DNA from: an uncultured Clostridiaceae bacterium
Lineage (GTDB): Bacteria; Bacillota; Clostridia; Lachnospirales; Lachnospiraceae
Length of the DNA: 21,748 bases
NCBI GenBank assembly: GCA_947175805.1
Contig: CAMWOF010000008.1
Location: 1 to 21,748, forward strand
Direction of reading: 5' to 3'
The notes beneath the pieces were generated by a model. The model did no database searches, was not told the DNA's origin, and saw only the letters and a list, made by a program, of their open reading frames with translations. The position numbers and the translations under genes are program-made. Of the stretch, positions 8,459 to 14,971 are shown piece by piece; the stretch's first letter is position 1, and each line of letters begins with the position of its first letter.

Positions 8459-8496
8459 AAAAAGCGTCCGCCGTTTTCTCCCAGCGAACGCTTTTT
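8459..8496. terminator. bidirectional-looking terminator after the XRE gene
   Basis: The 13-base arms 8459-8471 and 8484-8496 pair with a single G-U, with a 12-base loop. The minus strand ends in T6 and the plus strand in T5. It ends the minus-strand ABC/lipoprotein/XRE operon, 13 bases after the XRE stop codon. Confidence 0.85.
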
Positions 8497-8508
8497 AATC
8501 ATCTTCTC

Positions 8509-8709
8509 CTATAACTCTTCATCCCAGAAGAGCTCATCCAAGGTCTTACCCAGCACCTTACAAATACTCCTGCACAAATTGATGGTAGGATTATAATCTC
8601 CTTTTTCAATGGCATTTATCGTCTGTCTTGACACATTGACTGCGGCAGCCAGATCCTGCTGGGACATATCAAGTGCTGCCCTGGCAGATTTCATTTTCAA
8701 ATTCTTCAT
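8509..8709 (-). CDS. short XRE-family transcriptional regulator
   Basis: A 66-residue single-domain Cro/CI-type helix-turn-helix protein. The DNA-binding core MSQQDLAAAVNVSRQTINAIEKG lies at about residues 15-37, followed by the family tail NPTINLCRSICKVLGKTLDELFW. GGAGAG lies six bases before the ATG, and the gene begins three bases after the stop codon of the DERQ lipoprotein gene, so it is the last gene of the ABC cassette. Proteins of this size and type often sit beside small membrane proteins with a DERQ motif in Firmicutes. The long palindrome at 12068-12103 in the cassette promoter is a plausible target, giving feedback control; this is inference. Confidence 0.9.
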   Translation of the reverse strand: MKNLKMKSARAALDMSQQDLAAAVNVSRQTINAIEKGDYNPTINLCRSICKVLGKTLDELFWDEEL

Positions 8710-8712
8710 AGG

Positions 8713-9768
8713 CTACTCTCCATCTTCTTCCCACTGCTTCTTGTTATATCTTAATCTGCCAACAAATACAACCACAATGATGAGAAATGTAATCCCAACC
8801 ATCAAATTCACACAGTTTGCCGCAATCACACCATCTTCCAAAATAGGCTTCTCTCCTGTGAGATATTCAAATCCGCATAAAATATTCAACACTCCCACAC
8901 TGGAAATCAGCATAGTCACTCCCTTTGCATTTTCATAGAGTGACATATACGCATCATGAACAATACAGGTTATTACAAAAACAAGGAGTGCAATACAAAC
9001 CCCAAGCCACATGCCTGCAAAGGACATAAATATGGATATATCCATTTCACTCAGTGCTGAAACCACAGCAATATAAAACAGTAATGCAAAAAATGCCCGT
9101 TTATACGCAATTCCTCTTGCCAATTGCTGCCGCTCATCATAGCTGTCTGCTTTACATCTCAGGTCTATCCTGCCGCCTGTTTTGAGAATACCCCAGCGCA
9201 CAAGCATGATTATCAAAAAGGCAAATAAAAATCCGCAAATTACTCCCAGATAGTAATACATACTATGCTTTTGGCTCTTTTCTAATCCATACTCCAGATG
9301 TATGTTAAAGTCTCCGTTCTTGGAGAATGTATAAGGGTCTATCTTATCCGGTTTCACCCAACCATTCTTTAGAAAGGCAACCACGTCATTTTGATTGGTA
9401 AGGTAGCAAAATTCCACCCTATAGGTTCCCGCCTTTAATTCTATGTTCTGCGATTCCACCTGCATTTCCTCTCCGGTACAACAAAACACAGGCCAATCCT
9501 CTTCATCATACACCACGCAGCCGGTCAGGATTCCTTCTTTGTCAGGTTTGCAATTTATATAAAATGTATATCCCCCATCTTCTGCAACTGACAAACTATA
9601 TACACTGCCCTTTGGAGCTGCTACCCCGTCAGTCACCGAAACGGCCACCTGGGCTTGCTCTAATGAAAGATCCTCCCTCTCATCCGTTTTTTCTCCACAG
9701 CCTGTCACAAAAAAGCAAAGGCAAATCAAAGCCAACAAACTGATTAATATTTTTCCTTTATGCATCAT
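8713..9768 (-). CDS. lipoprotein fused to a DERQ-motif membrane domain
   Basis: A 351-residue protein of unknown function. A lipoprotein signal peptide ends in VTGC with lipidated Cys24. Residues ~30-165 are extracytoplasmic and beta-rich, with several cysteines (C73, C84, C96, C97, C121). TM1 spans ~172-194. A short basic segment holds DERQ at 211-214, then four more hydrophobic segments lie at about 224-243, 246-269, 284-301 and 319-337, with a charged C-terminal tail. The second half resembles the small DERQ membrane proteins that accompany short XRE regulators, here joined to an exported sensor-like half. It is third in the ABC cassette, downstream of the permease. A ligand-sensing or accessory role for the transporter is a guess. 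Two adjacent ATGs make the start uncertain by one codon. Confidence 0.75.
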   Translation of the reverse strand: MMHKGKILISLLALICLCFFVTGCGEKTDEREDLSLEQAQVAVSVTDGVAAPKGSVYSLSVAEDGGYTFYINCKPDKEGILTGCVVYDEEDWPVFCCTGEEMQVESQNIELKAGTYRVEFCYLTNQNDVVAFLKNGWVKPDKIDPYTFSKNGDFNIHLEYGLEKSQKHSMYYYLGVICGFLFAFLIIMLVRWGILKTGGRIDLRCKADSYDERQQLARGIAYKRAFFALLFYIAVVSALSEMDISIFMSFAGMWLGVCIALLVFVITCIVHDAYMSLYENAKGVTMLISSVGVLNILCGFEYLTGEKPILEDGVIAANCVNLMVGITFLIIVVVFVGRLRYNKKQWEEDGE

Positions 9769-9807
9769 GCATCCCCGTCCTATCCAAAAAACAAAATCCC
9801 CATCTGA

Positions 9808-11079
9808 TTACTCCGCATTCTTCATATCCTTAAGCGCTTTGGTAATGGAAATCGGATTGCCATACCGAAGGGTTCCCATCCGGTAAATCTTCGCTGCCAG
9901 CCAGCCGGAAAAGAAAATGGATATATATAGCAGTACCGCTGACACCGCCAGCTCCCAAAATGCCACGGAACCCATACCGATGCGCACAAACATTGCCGTA
10001 TAGGAAGAAAACGGTAAAAATGAGCAGACCTTCATGATAATACCATCCGGATTCTGTAACTGAAACATCACAACAAAATATACAATCATAATAACCATCT
10101 GTACTGCGCCGGATGTCTTATTGACATCCTCTGTTTTAGAAGCCAGCGCCCCCATTGCACCATAAAGAAATGCATAAAACAGGAATCCTCCTATGCCGAA
10201 GACAGCAAACCCAATCAGTACAGAAGAAGGAATATTCAATACCATATCCAGCTTATCTCCCCAGTAGACATGATTGACAGAGTATCCGATTAATACAGCT
10301 CCCAAAATAAGTCCAACCTGCACCACTGCCGCTACTGCTCCCGCAAACACCTTGCCAAATAGCAAATAAGCGGAATCTATACTTGTCACCAATACTTCGA
10401 TGGCACGATTACTCTTTTCTGTAGTAACCGATGTGGCAATCATCACACCATACATGACAATCATTATAAACACCACCATCACAAGCGCATAACAATACCA
10501 GTAATTCTGCTCTCCATCCTTACCCAGAATTTTTTCTTCGCAGTTTACATCAGCTTCATATTCCTCCATAAATGTGGCAAAATCCAAACCGTTCTCCGCA
10601 CAATATACCTGCTTGTGAACCAGAGACATGAGTGAATTAAATACATACTGATTCTCATCCATAATGCTCTTGTTCAAAACATAATACTCATAATGCAAGT
10701 CATCAATAACATGGAATCCAGCCTCTACTTCCTCTCCCTCGATGGCTTTCTCTAAAGCATCAACAGAATCCATAAACTGAAATTCTGCATCCCAAAATGC
10801 TTCTTTCAGCATTTCCTCTTGAAAATATCCACTTGCATCCACAATGCCAAGCTTTGTTTTTTCTTTTTCATCCAGAGATTCCCCCGGCTCTCCGGACCCA
10901 TCCTCCGGTTTTTCCTCACTGACGTTATCAATCCCTAACAACTCTGACATATCAAACACTCTGGGTAAAAATGTGGCAGCTCCCAGCAGCACCGCCAGCA
11001 AAATCGTGGTTATCATAAAGGACTTATTTTTAATATAGCTCATCACCTCAAATTGAAATACTGTAAATAATTTTTTCAT
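9808..11079 (-). CDS. ABC-2 type transporter permease, NatB-like
   Basis: A 423-residue permease with the NatB/COG1668 layout: TM1 near residues 18-38, a long acidic extracytoplasmic loop (about 40-190), then five or so further TM segments. The conserved TTEKSNRAIEVLVTS lies after the second segment, matching the EK-R-IEVLLTS motif of this family. Its ATG overlaps the stop codon of the ATPase gene (ATGA), so the two are translationally coupled. Family members export sodium or other small compounds, or act in envelope stress; the substrate here is not readable. It functions with the ATPase at 11076-11996. Confidence 0.9.
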   Translation of the reverse strand: MKKLFTVFQFEVMSYIKNKSFMITTILLAVLLGAATFLPRVFDMSELLGIDNVSEEKPEDGSGEPGESLDEKEKTKLGIVDASGYFQEEMLKEAFWDAEFQFMDSVDALEKAIEGEEVEAGFHVIDDLHYEYYVLNKSIMDENQYVFNSLMSLVHKQVYCAENGLDFATFMEEYEADVNCEEKILGKDGEQNYWYCYALVMVVFIMIVMYGVMIATSVTTEKSNRAIEVLVTSIDSAYLLFGKVFAGAVAAVVQVGLILGAVLIGYSVNHVYWGDKLDMVLNIPSSVLIGFAVFGIGGFLFYAFLYGAMGALASKTEDVNKTSGAVQMVIMIVYFVVMFQLQNPDGIIMKVCSFLPFSSYTAMFVRIGMGSVAFWELAVSAVLLYISIFFSGWLAAKIYRMGTLRYGNPISITKALKDMKNAE

Positions 11080-11996
11080 GCTTCTTCCCCTACCTTTGCT
11101 ACAAAAATATCATTTAATGACGGTTTATAAGTCTCAAAGTGCTCTACATCAAACTGTGCAGCCTCTACTATTTTCTTCAGCAGCTCTTTTCTGCCGGTAC
11201 GCTCATTAAGCCTTACAATAACATCATCCTTTGTGGTGCCTGTAACCTCAACCATACTACCCAGTTCTTCTTTTACAAACGTCTCTGTCTCCTGTGCTGT
11301 CAGTTCTACACCGCTAAGTACCAGCTGGTCTTTGCCAAACTCTCTCTTAATCTCATCTAAATTACCGCTTAACACAACTTCGCCGTGATTGATAATCACA
11401 ACCTCTTCACAAAATTCCTCCACATAACTCATCTGATGACTGGAGAAAATAACAATTTTCCCATCTGCAATCAACTCTCTGACAACCTCCTGCAAAATCT
11501 GGGAATTAACAGGATCAAGTCCACTAAAGGGCTCATCGAGAATCACAATTTCAGGGTCGCACACCAACGTGGATGCCAGCTGAACCTTCTGCTGGTTTCC
11601 TTTTGAAAGCTTCTCCAGCAAAACCGTCTGATACTCCGACATACCCATTCTGTCTAACCATTTTTTTGCATTTCCCACTGCCTGCTGTTTGGCCACACCC
11701 CGGAGTCTGGCAAGATACACCATCTGCTCCATCACCGTTCTCTTTGGATAAAGCCCTCTTTCCTCCGGCAGATACCCAATCTGCACCTTCCTTGGCTGAA
11801 ACTTCTTTCCGTCCAACAAAATCTCACCGCTATTTGCGTGAAAAACATCCATTAATACACGGATTGTTGTAGTTTTTCCTGCTCCGTTTCTGCCAAGCAG
11901 CCCTAATGCCTTACCGCTTTCCACAGAAAAGGAAATGCCCTTTAATATTTCTTTATCACCAAAGGACTTTTTAATATCCTTGATTTCCAGCTTCAT
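11076..11996 (-). CDS. ABC transporter ATP-binding protein, NatA-like
   Basis: A 306-residue nucleotide-binding subunit. Walker A GRNGAGKT is at 35-42, the signature LSKGNQQ at 130-136, Walker B VILDEP at 151-156 and the switch histidine H187 in FSSHQ. After about residue 210 there is a C-terminal extension of the kind found in NatA/CcmA-like ATPases. I place the start at 11996 because GGAGG lies seven bases upstream; an upstream ATG at 12029 lacks a comparable site. It powers the adjacent ABC-2 permease and is the first gene of the four-gene cassette. Confidence 0.92.
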   Translation of the reverse strand: MKLEIKDIKKSFGDKEILKGISFSVESGKALGLLGRNGAGKTTTIRVLMDVFHANSGEILLDGKKFQPRKVQIGYLPEERGLYPKRTVMEQMVYLARLRGVAKQQAVGNAKKWLDRMGMSEYQTVLLEKLSKGNQQKVQLASTLVCDPEIVILDEPFSGLDPVNSQILQEVVRELIADGKIVIFSSHQMSYVEEFCEEVVIINHGEVVLSGNLDEIKREFGKDQLVLSGVELTAQETETFVKEELGSMVEVTGTTKDDVIVRLNERTGRKELLKKIVEAAQFDVEHFETYKPSLNDIFVAKVGEEA

Positions 11997-12053
11997 ATTG
12001 GAACCTCCTTCATATGCATCGCATTTCATCTTTTTCTATCATGATATGAGTTG

Positions 12054-12082
12054 AGAATAGCACACACATTACATTTTGTCAA
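12054..12082 (-). promoter_or_regulatory. promoter of the ABC/lipoprotein/XRE cassette
   Basis: On the minus strand a consensus -35 TTGACA (12082-12077) and -10 TATTCT (12059-12054) are 17 bases apart, about 60 bases before the ATPase start. The -35 lies within one arm of the palindrome 12068-12103. Confidence 0.7.
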
Positions 12083-12103
12083 CTATATTTGACAAAATGT
12101 AAT
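12068..12103. promoter_or_regulatory. 15-bp-arm palindrome, probable repressor operator
   Basis: ATTACATTTTGTCAA (12068-12082) is repeated exactly in inverted orientation at 12089-12103 with a 6-bp spacer. Each arm contains TTGACA/TGTCAA, and one of these is the -35 box of the ABC cassette, so a dimer bound here would exclude RNA polymerase. There is no T-tract after the arms, which argues against a terminator. The XRE protein encoded last in the operon is the first candidate ligand. Confidence 0.65.
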
Positions 12104-12129
12104 CTAAAAAACACTCCTATAATACATAT

Positions 12130-12166
12130 AAAAATAGAGCGCATAGACTGATTTTCTATACGCTCT
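12130..12166 (-). terminator. intrinsic terminator of pnuC
   Basis: On the minus strand a 12-bp stem (12166-12155 with 12147-12136, one G-U type mismatch) and a 7-base loop are followed by ATTTTTAT. It lies 34 bases after the pnuC stop codon. Confidence 0.8.
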
Positions 12167-12199
12167 GACGCTGTGATACTATTTTATTCAATTGTAATG

Positions 12200-12907
12200 C
12201 TATTTGCCATTTGCTTCTTGGTGCTTCTGCATTCTAGACCAATTGATAAATCCATAAACATCGTTAATAAGAAACACTATAAAACAAATGACAACTGATA
12301 AATATGATAGATTGGAAAATGCTGCCAATATCCACAAAATAATTAGCACTATGTCATTTGCGGCATACGCAACAGCATAGAAAACACTCCTTCTAAAAGT
12401 CAGATAAACTGCAAGGAAACTCGTTGTAATAGACATGGTGCTTAGTACTAAATTGGCAGTATGAAAAGCTGCCAGAATATAATAAAATATAAATGTAACA
12501 ATGATTGTCAACAGTACCATTAAAATGATTTCATTTAATTTCAGGCGGTTTACCTTTACTTCCGCTTTATTCCCATTGTATGGGTTCCTCAACCAGGAAA
12601 TCAGTGCAAAAACAGCCATCGGGCCAGTCATTCCCATGTATGTTATCATTTCACCATAATAGGTAAATGTATAAGAAATAATGCCATATAATAAACTGAA
12701 TATGACCATAAGGAATTGCCCGAACGGATTTCCTTTTGCATTAAAAATCAACGATGTCACGCCTACTAAGGATGCAGCAAGTGTCAAACAATTTTCTCTG
12801 TCAAACATAAAAAAAGACACAACAACCAGTACAACCGATATGCTCCAGAGTGCAAATTCTCCTTTTGTAAAGTAATCAGGCATTGATTTTAACTTATGAA
12901 ATAACAC
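12200..12907 (-). CDS. pnuC: PnuC-type nicotinamide riboside transporter
   Basis: A 235-residue integral membrane protein with about seven hydrophobic segments. PnuC hallmarks are NAKGNPFGQFLMVIFSLLYG, the following YYGE, and the C-terminal NDVYGFINWSRMQK, which carries the conserved Asn and Trp of the substrate path. PnuC proteins take up nicotinamide riboside by facilitated diffusion for NAD synthesis. The start codon is GTG, supported by GGAGG seven bases upstream. No riboside kinase is adjacent. A 45-codon open frame overlaps its 5' end. No clear promoter was found directly upstream, so it may depend on read-through from the deacetylase gene or on a weak promoter. Confidence 0.88.
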   Translation of the reverse strand: MLFHKLKSMPDYFTKGEFALWSISVVLVVVSFFMFDRENCLTLAASLVGVTSLIFNAKGNPFGQFLMVIFSLLYGIISYTFTYYGEMITYMGMTGPMAVFALISWLRNPYNGNKAEVKVNRLKLNEIILMVLLTIIVTFIFYYILAAFHTANLVLSTMSITTSFLAVYLTFRRSVFYAVAYAANDIVLIILWILAAFSNLSYLSVVICFIVFLINDVYGFINWSRMQKHQEANGK

Positions 12908-13026
12908 AGAAATACCTCCAAAACCAAAAACGGCAGTTCTAACCAGCCTTTCCTTTCTTCTATCTTTGCAATCATTTCAAGGACTTCATTCTTCACACTA
13001 ACCTTCAGAACAATTTGGCAAAACAT
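12889..13026 (-). CDS. putative small ORF overlapping the pnuC start, 45 residues
   Basis: An open frame from ATG 13026 (or GTG 12996, which has AAGG five bases upstream) ends with TAA at 12889, 19 bases inside pnuC in another frame. The product contains NEVLEMIAKIEERKGWLELPFLVLEVF, which looks protein-like. It could be a leader peptide coupled to pnuC translation or the decayed end of an older gene. No recognised family; support is limited to the open frame and the overlap. Confidence 0.25.
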   Translation of the reverse strand: MFCQIVLKVSVKNEVLEMIAKIEERKGWLELPFLVLEVFLCYFIS

Positions 13027-13053
13027 AATGAAAGATATTAAAAAATGTCCCGG

Positions 13054-14232
13054 TTAATTATTTACATTATGATGATACTCTGCCGTACTGTCCGTCATCG
13101 GCAAAAAAGTGTAGCCGTTGGCCTTCCCGTACTTGATGATGCGCGTCAAGGCGTCGATTGTCATATTATGGTTAGCTGAATCATGCATCAGCACAATATT
13201 TTCCCGGTTTTTCTTTAAACCGCTTATGACGCTTTTATACACGGAATCCCCGGTATAATTGAGGCCCGCATCCCCAGAGCTTACGTTCCAGTCATAATAT
13301 TTATATCCCCACTCCGGTACCTTCTTCGTAAGCTTCGTCATAATCCCCTTGTTAAAACGGCTTACCGTATTGGAGCTTCCGCCCGGAAATCTTGTTAAAA
13401 CACAGTAAACCCCGGTCTTTTCAAAAAAGTAGTCTCTGAGGTTATCAAGATTATCCCGGTATGTCTGTTCCGACTTATAGATTGCTTTATAATCGTGAGA
13501 CCAGCCGTGCAGAGCCAGCTTATGCCCATCCTGCAAAATCTGCTTTGTCAGATACAGGGTAGAATCCTGGGGCTTAATTTCAAAAAAGGTTGCCTTCACG
13601 TCATTATCCTTTAAAATTTTCAGAATCTTCGGTGTTGTCTGCTTGCTCGGTCCATCGTCAAAGGTCAGATAAATAATGCTCTTCGGCTTTTTCTTCACGG
13701 TCAATTCACAGGAAAAACTTCGTTTTTCACCGATTCCGGTAATCGTCACCTTCCCTGCTTTCTTCGCGGTGACAATTCCCTGCTTGCTGACAGAAGCAAT
13801 CTGTTTATTACTGGATTTCCATTTGTATTCCGATACATCCGTCTTTGTATTAAAGCGCATGGCAAGCTTCTCTCCCGCCAGCATAGAGGCAGTGGGATAA
13901 ATCATACCGCTCTTTTTCACATGCACTGGAAATATATATGTATTATTCTCTGATTTTACCTTAATCTTTGCATCTCCCGGCGCCATAGCGGTAACCACAC
14001 CATATTCATCCACTCTGATTACAGACTTATCCGTACTCTGAAAGGTCAGCTCCTGCAAATCTATATCCTTAATGCTCCCCTTTTTCTCCATCAGGTCGTA
14101 GGACTGCCCTAGTAAAAGCGTTGTCTGTTTCAATGTCTTTTTCTTTGCCTCGGCCTCAATGACGCCCGTATATATCACTGAAAATATCATCATGACTGTC
14201 ATAACATAAGTCAATATCCTATGTCCTTTCAC
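13054..14232 (-). CDS. exported polysaccharide deacetylase with two BIG2-like domains
   Basis: A 392-residue secreted or membrane-anchored enzyme. A hydrophobic N-terminal segment (about 7-26) ends in a possible AEA cleavage site. Two bacterial Ig-like (BIG2) repeats follow at about 33-107 and 110-180, each with the VTA-PG-AKI/VTI pattern. The NodB domain fills 185-385 with all five motifs: TFDDG (190-194), H242-H246 in LHGWSH, RFPGGS (281-286), DWNVSSGD (314-321) and LMHDS (348-352). The family removes N-acetyl groups from peptidoglycan or other wall glycans using a metal bound by the Asp-His-His set. The start is GTG with GGAGGG eight bases upstream. It is co-transcribed with the 98-residue gene 21 bases upstream. 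The exact glycan is not known. Confidence 0.9.
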   Translation of the reverse strand: MKGHRILTYVMTVMMIFSVIYTGVIEAEAKKKTLKQTTLLLGQSYDLMEKKGSIKDIDLQELTFQSTDKSVIRVDEYGVVTAMAPGDAKIKVKSENNTYIFPVHVKKSGMIYPTASMLAGEKLAMRFNTKTDVSEYKWKSSNKQIASVSKQGIVTAKKAGKVTITGIGEKRSFSCELTVKKKPKSIIYLTFDDGPSKQTTPKILKILKDNDVKATFFEIKPQDSTLYLTKQILQDGHKLALHGWSHDYKAIYKSEQTYRDNLDNLRDYFFEKTGVYCVLTRFPGGSSNTVSRFNKGIMTKLTKKVPEWGYKYYDWNVSSGDAGLNYTGDSVYKSVISGLKKNRENIVLMHDSANHNMTIDALTRIIKYGKANGYTFLPMTDSTAEYHHNVNN

Positions 14233-14253
14233 CGTTCAATCCCTCCTTATTAT

Positions 14254-14550
14254 TCATCTTCTCTCATCCTGCTCCTCACAGACCTCCGCCTTCTTCACTC
14301 TCCGAAAGCTCCTGCGTCCGTATGCATTTGTCTCCTGTACATAAGTATACGCTGTTTCCGGACTTTTTTTCTCCTCTTCATAATCCTTTATGGCACGCTC
14401 TATCTGTTCCTTTGTCGCCGGAAAGGTAAGCTGTTTTTGAATCTGCTCCACAGAAAGTCCTGCCTCATATAGGTGCCGCACAGCACTGACATAAGCAGCA
14501 TCCGCCGTAAAGGCAGCCAGCGCATTTTTAAAGTATTTATTTTGCTCCAT
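14254..14550 (-). CDS. conserved hypothetical protein, 98 residues
   Basis: A small charged helical protein with no signal or membrane segment. Residues 29-56 (GLSVEQIQKQLTFPATKEQIERAIKDYE) read like a helix-turn-helix-like or coiled helical unit, and the C-terminus is strongly basic then acidic. Start at 14550 is preferred because an AGGTGG ribosome site lies nine bases upstream; an ATG at 14571 has none. It precedes the polysaccharide deacetylase in the same operon. I do not recognise the family; a regulatory or structural role is only possible. Confidence 0.7.
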   Translation of the reverse strand: MEQNKYFKNALAAFTADAAYVSAVRHLYEAGLSVEQIQKQLTFPATKEQIERAIKDYEEEKKSPETAYTYVQETNAYGRRSFRRVKKAEVCEEQDERR

Positions 14551-14576
14551 AAGATAATACCACCTCTGCAATACTC

Positions 14577-14604
14577 ATTATATCACACTGCATAATAATT
14601 CCAA
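14577..14604 (-). promoter_or_regulatory. promoter of the hypothetical-deacetylase operon
   Basis: On the minus strand -35 TTGGAA (14604-14599) and -10 TATAAT (14582-14577) are spaced 16 bases apart, about 27 bases before the start codon at 14550. Confidence 0.65.
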
Positions 14605-14866
14605 AAGGAAAAATCTAGGGAATCTTACGCACCGTTCGCAAAATGTTTATGCTCACGCGGCTTTGACCATAAAGCTGAACTGCCCTAGCTTCGCTAGGCG
14701 GGCAGTCTCCGCACCACCTCGCCTTCGGCTCGGTGAAGCGGGGCTGCCATTCCCGCACTATCTCGCCTTTGGCTCGGTGAAGCGGGGCTGCCATTCCCGC
14801 ACTATCTCGCCTTTGGCTCGATACTGCGCCGTTCGCCATATGAGAATGCTCTCGCATTCCCATATC
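14605..14866. repeat. hairpin-rich intergenic repeat region
   Basis: No gene is credible here; the open frames in it are repeats of one motif. A bulged hairpin with CTAGC-TTC-GCTAG core spans 14679-14706. A 44-bp tandem repeat follows. A 12-bp-arm hairpin (one mismatch) pairs 14838-14849 with 14854-14865. Each 44-bp unit contains a small GCC-TTY-GGC palindrome. The pattern suggests a dispersed intergenic palindromic repeat that may have copies elsewhere in the genome. Confidence 0.55.
14711..14820. repeat. 44-bp tandem repeat, 2.5 copies
   Basis: Units at 14711-14754 and 14755-14798 differ at only three positions, all C-to-T going from the first to the second; a 22-base partial third copy identical to the second unit ends at 14820. 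Each unit begins GCACYAYCTCGCC and ends GGGGCTGCCATTCCC. Confidence 0.85.
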
Positions 14867-14928
14867 AACATAAAAAATACCACACGCTTTCGTATGCAAG
14901 CATACAAGCGTGTGGTATTTTTTATGTT
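14867..14928. terminator. large bidirectional-type terminator after groEL
   Basis: Perfect 23-bp arms (14867-14889 and 14906-14928) enclose a second 6-bp palindrome GTATGC-AA-GCATAC. The outer arms contain an A6/T6 tract, so the GC-rich stem is followed by TTTTTT on either strand. It lies about 45 bases after the groEL stop codon on the minus strand. It is far longer than needed for termination and belongs to the structured region beside it. Confidence 0.8.
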
Positions 14929-14930
14929 TT

Positions 14931-14951
14931 CGGTCATGCACAGCATGACCG
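14931..14951. repeat. 9-bp-arm hairpin between groEL and its terminator
   Basis: CGGTCATGC (14931-14939) and GCATGACCG (14943-14951) are perfect inverted repeats with a 3-base loop, 20 bases after the groEL stop codon. It has no T-tract; it may stabilise the mRNA 3' end or be part of the neighbouring repeat element. Confidence 0.65.
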
Positions 14952-14971
14952 CATGGCTCACTATGAACGCA

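Noticed and set aside
12908..13053. A riboswitch (NAD or preQ1 type) upstream of pnuC.
   Set aside because: No stable stem or pseudoknot and no intrinsic terminator could be recognised in this AT-rich stretch.
14711..14820. A CRISPR array.
   Set aside because: The 44-bp units are directly abutting with no variable spacers and no cas genes nearby.
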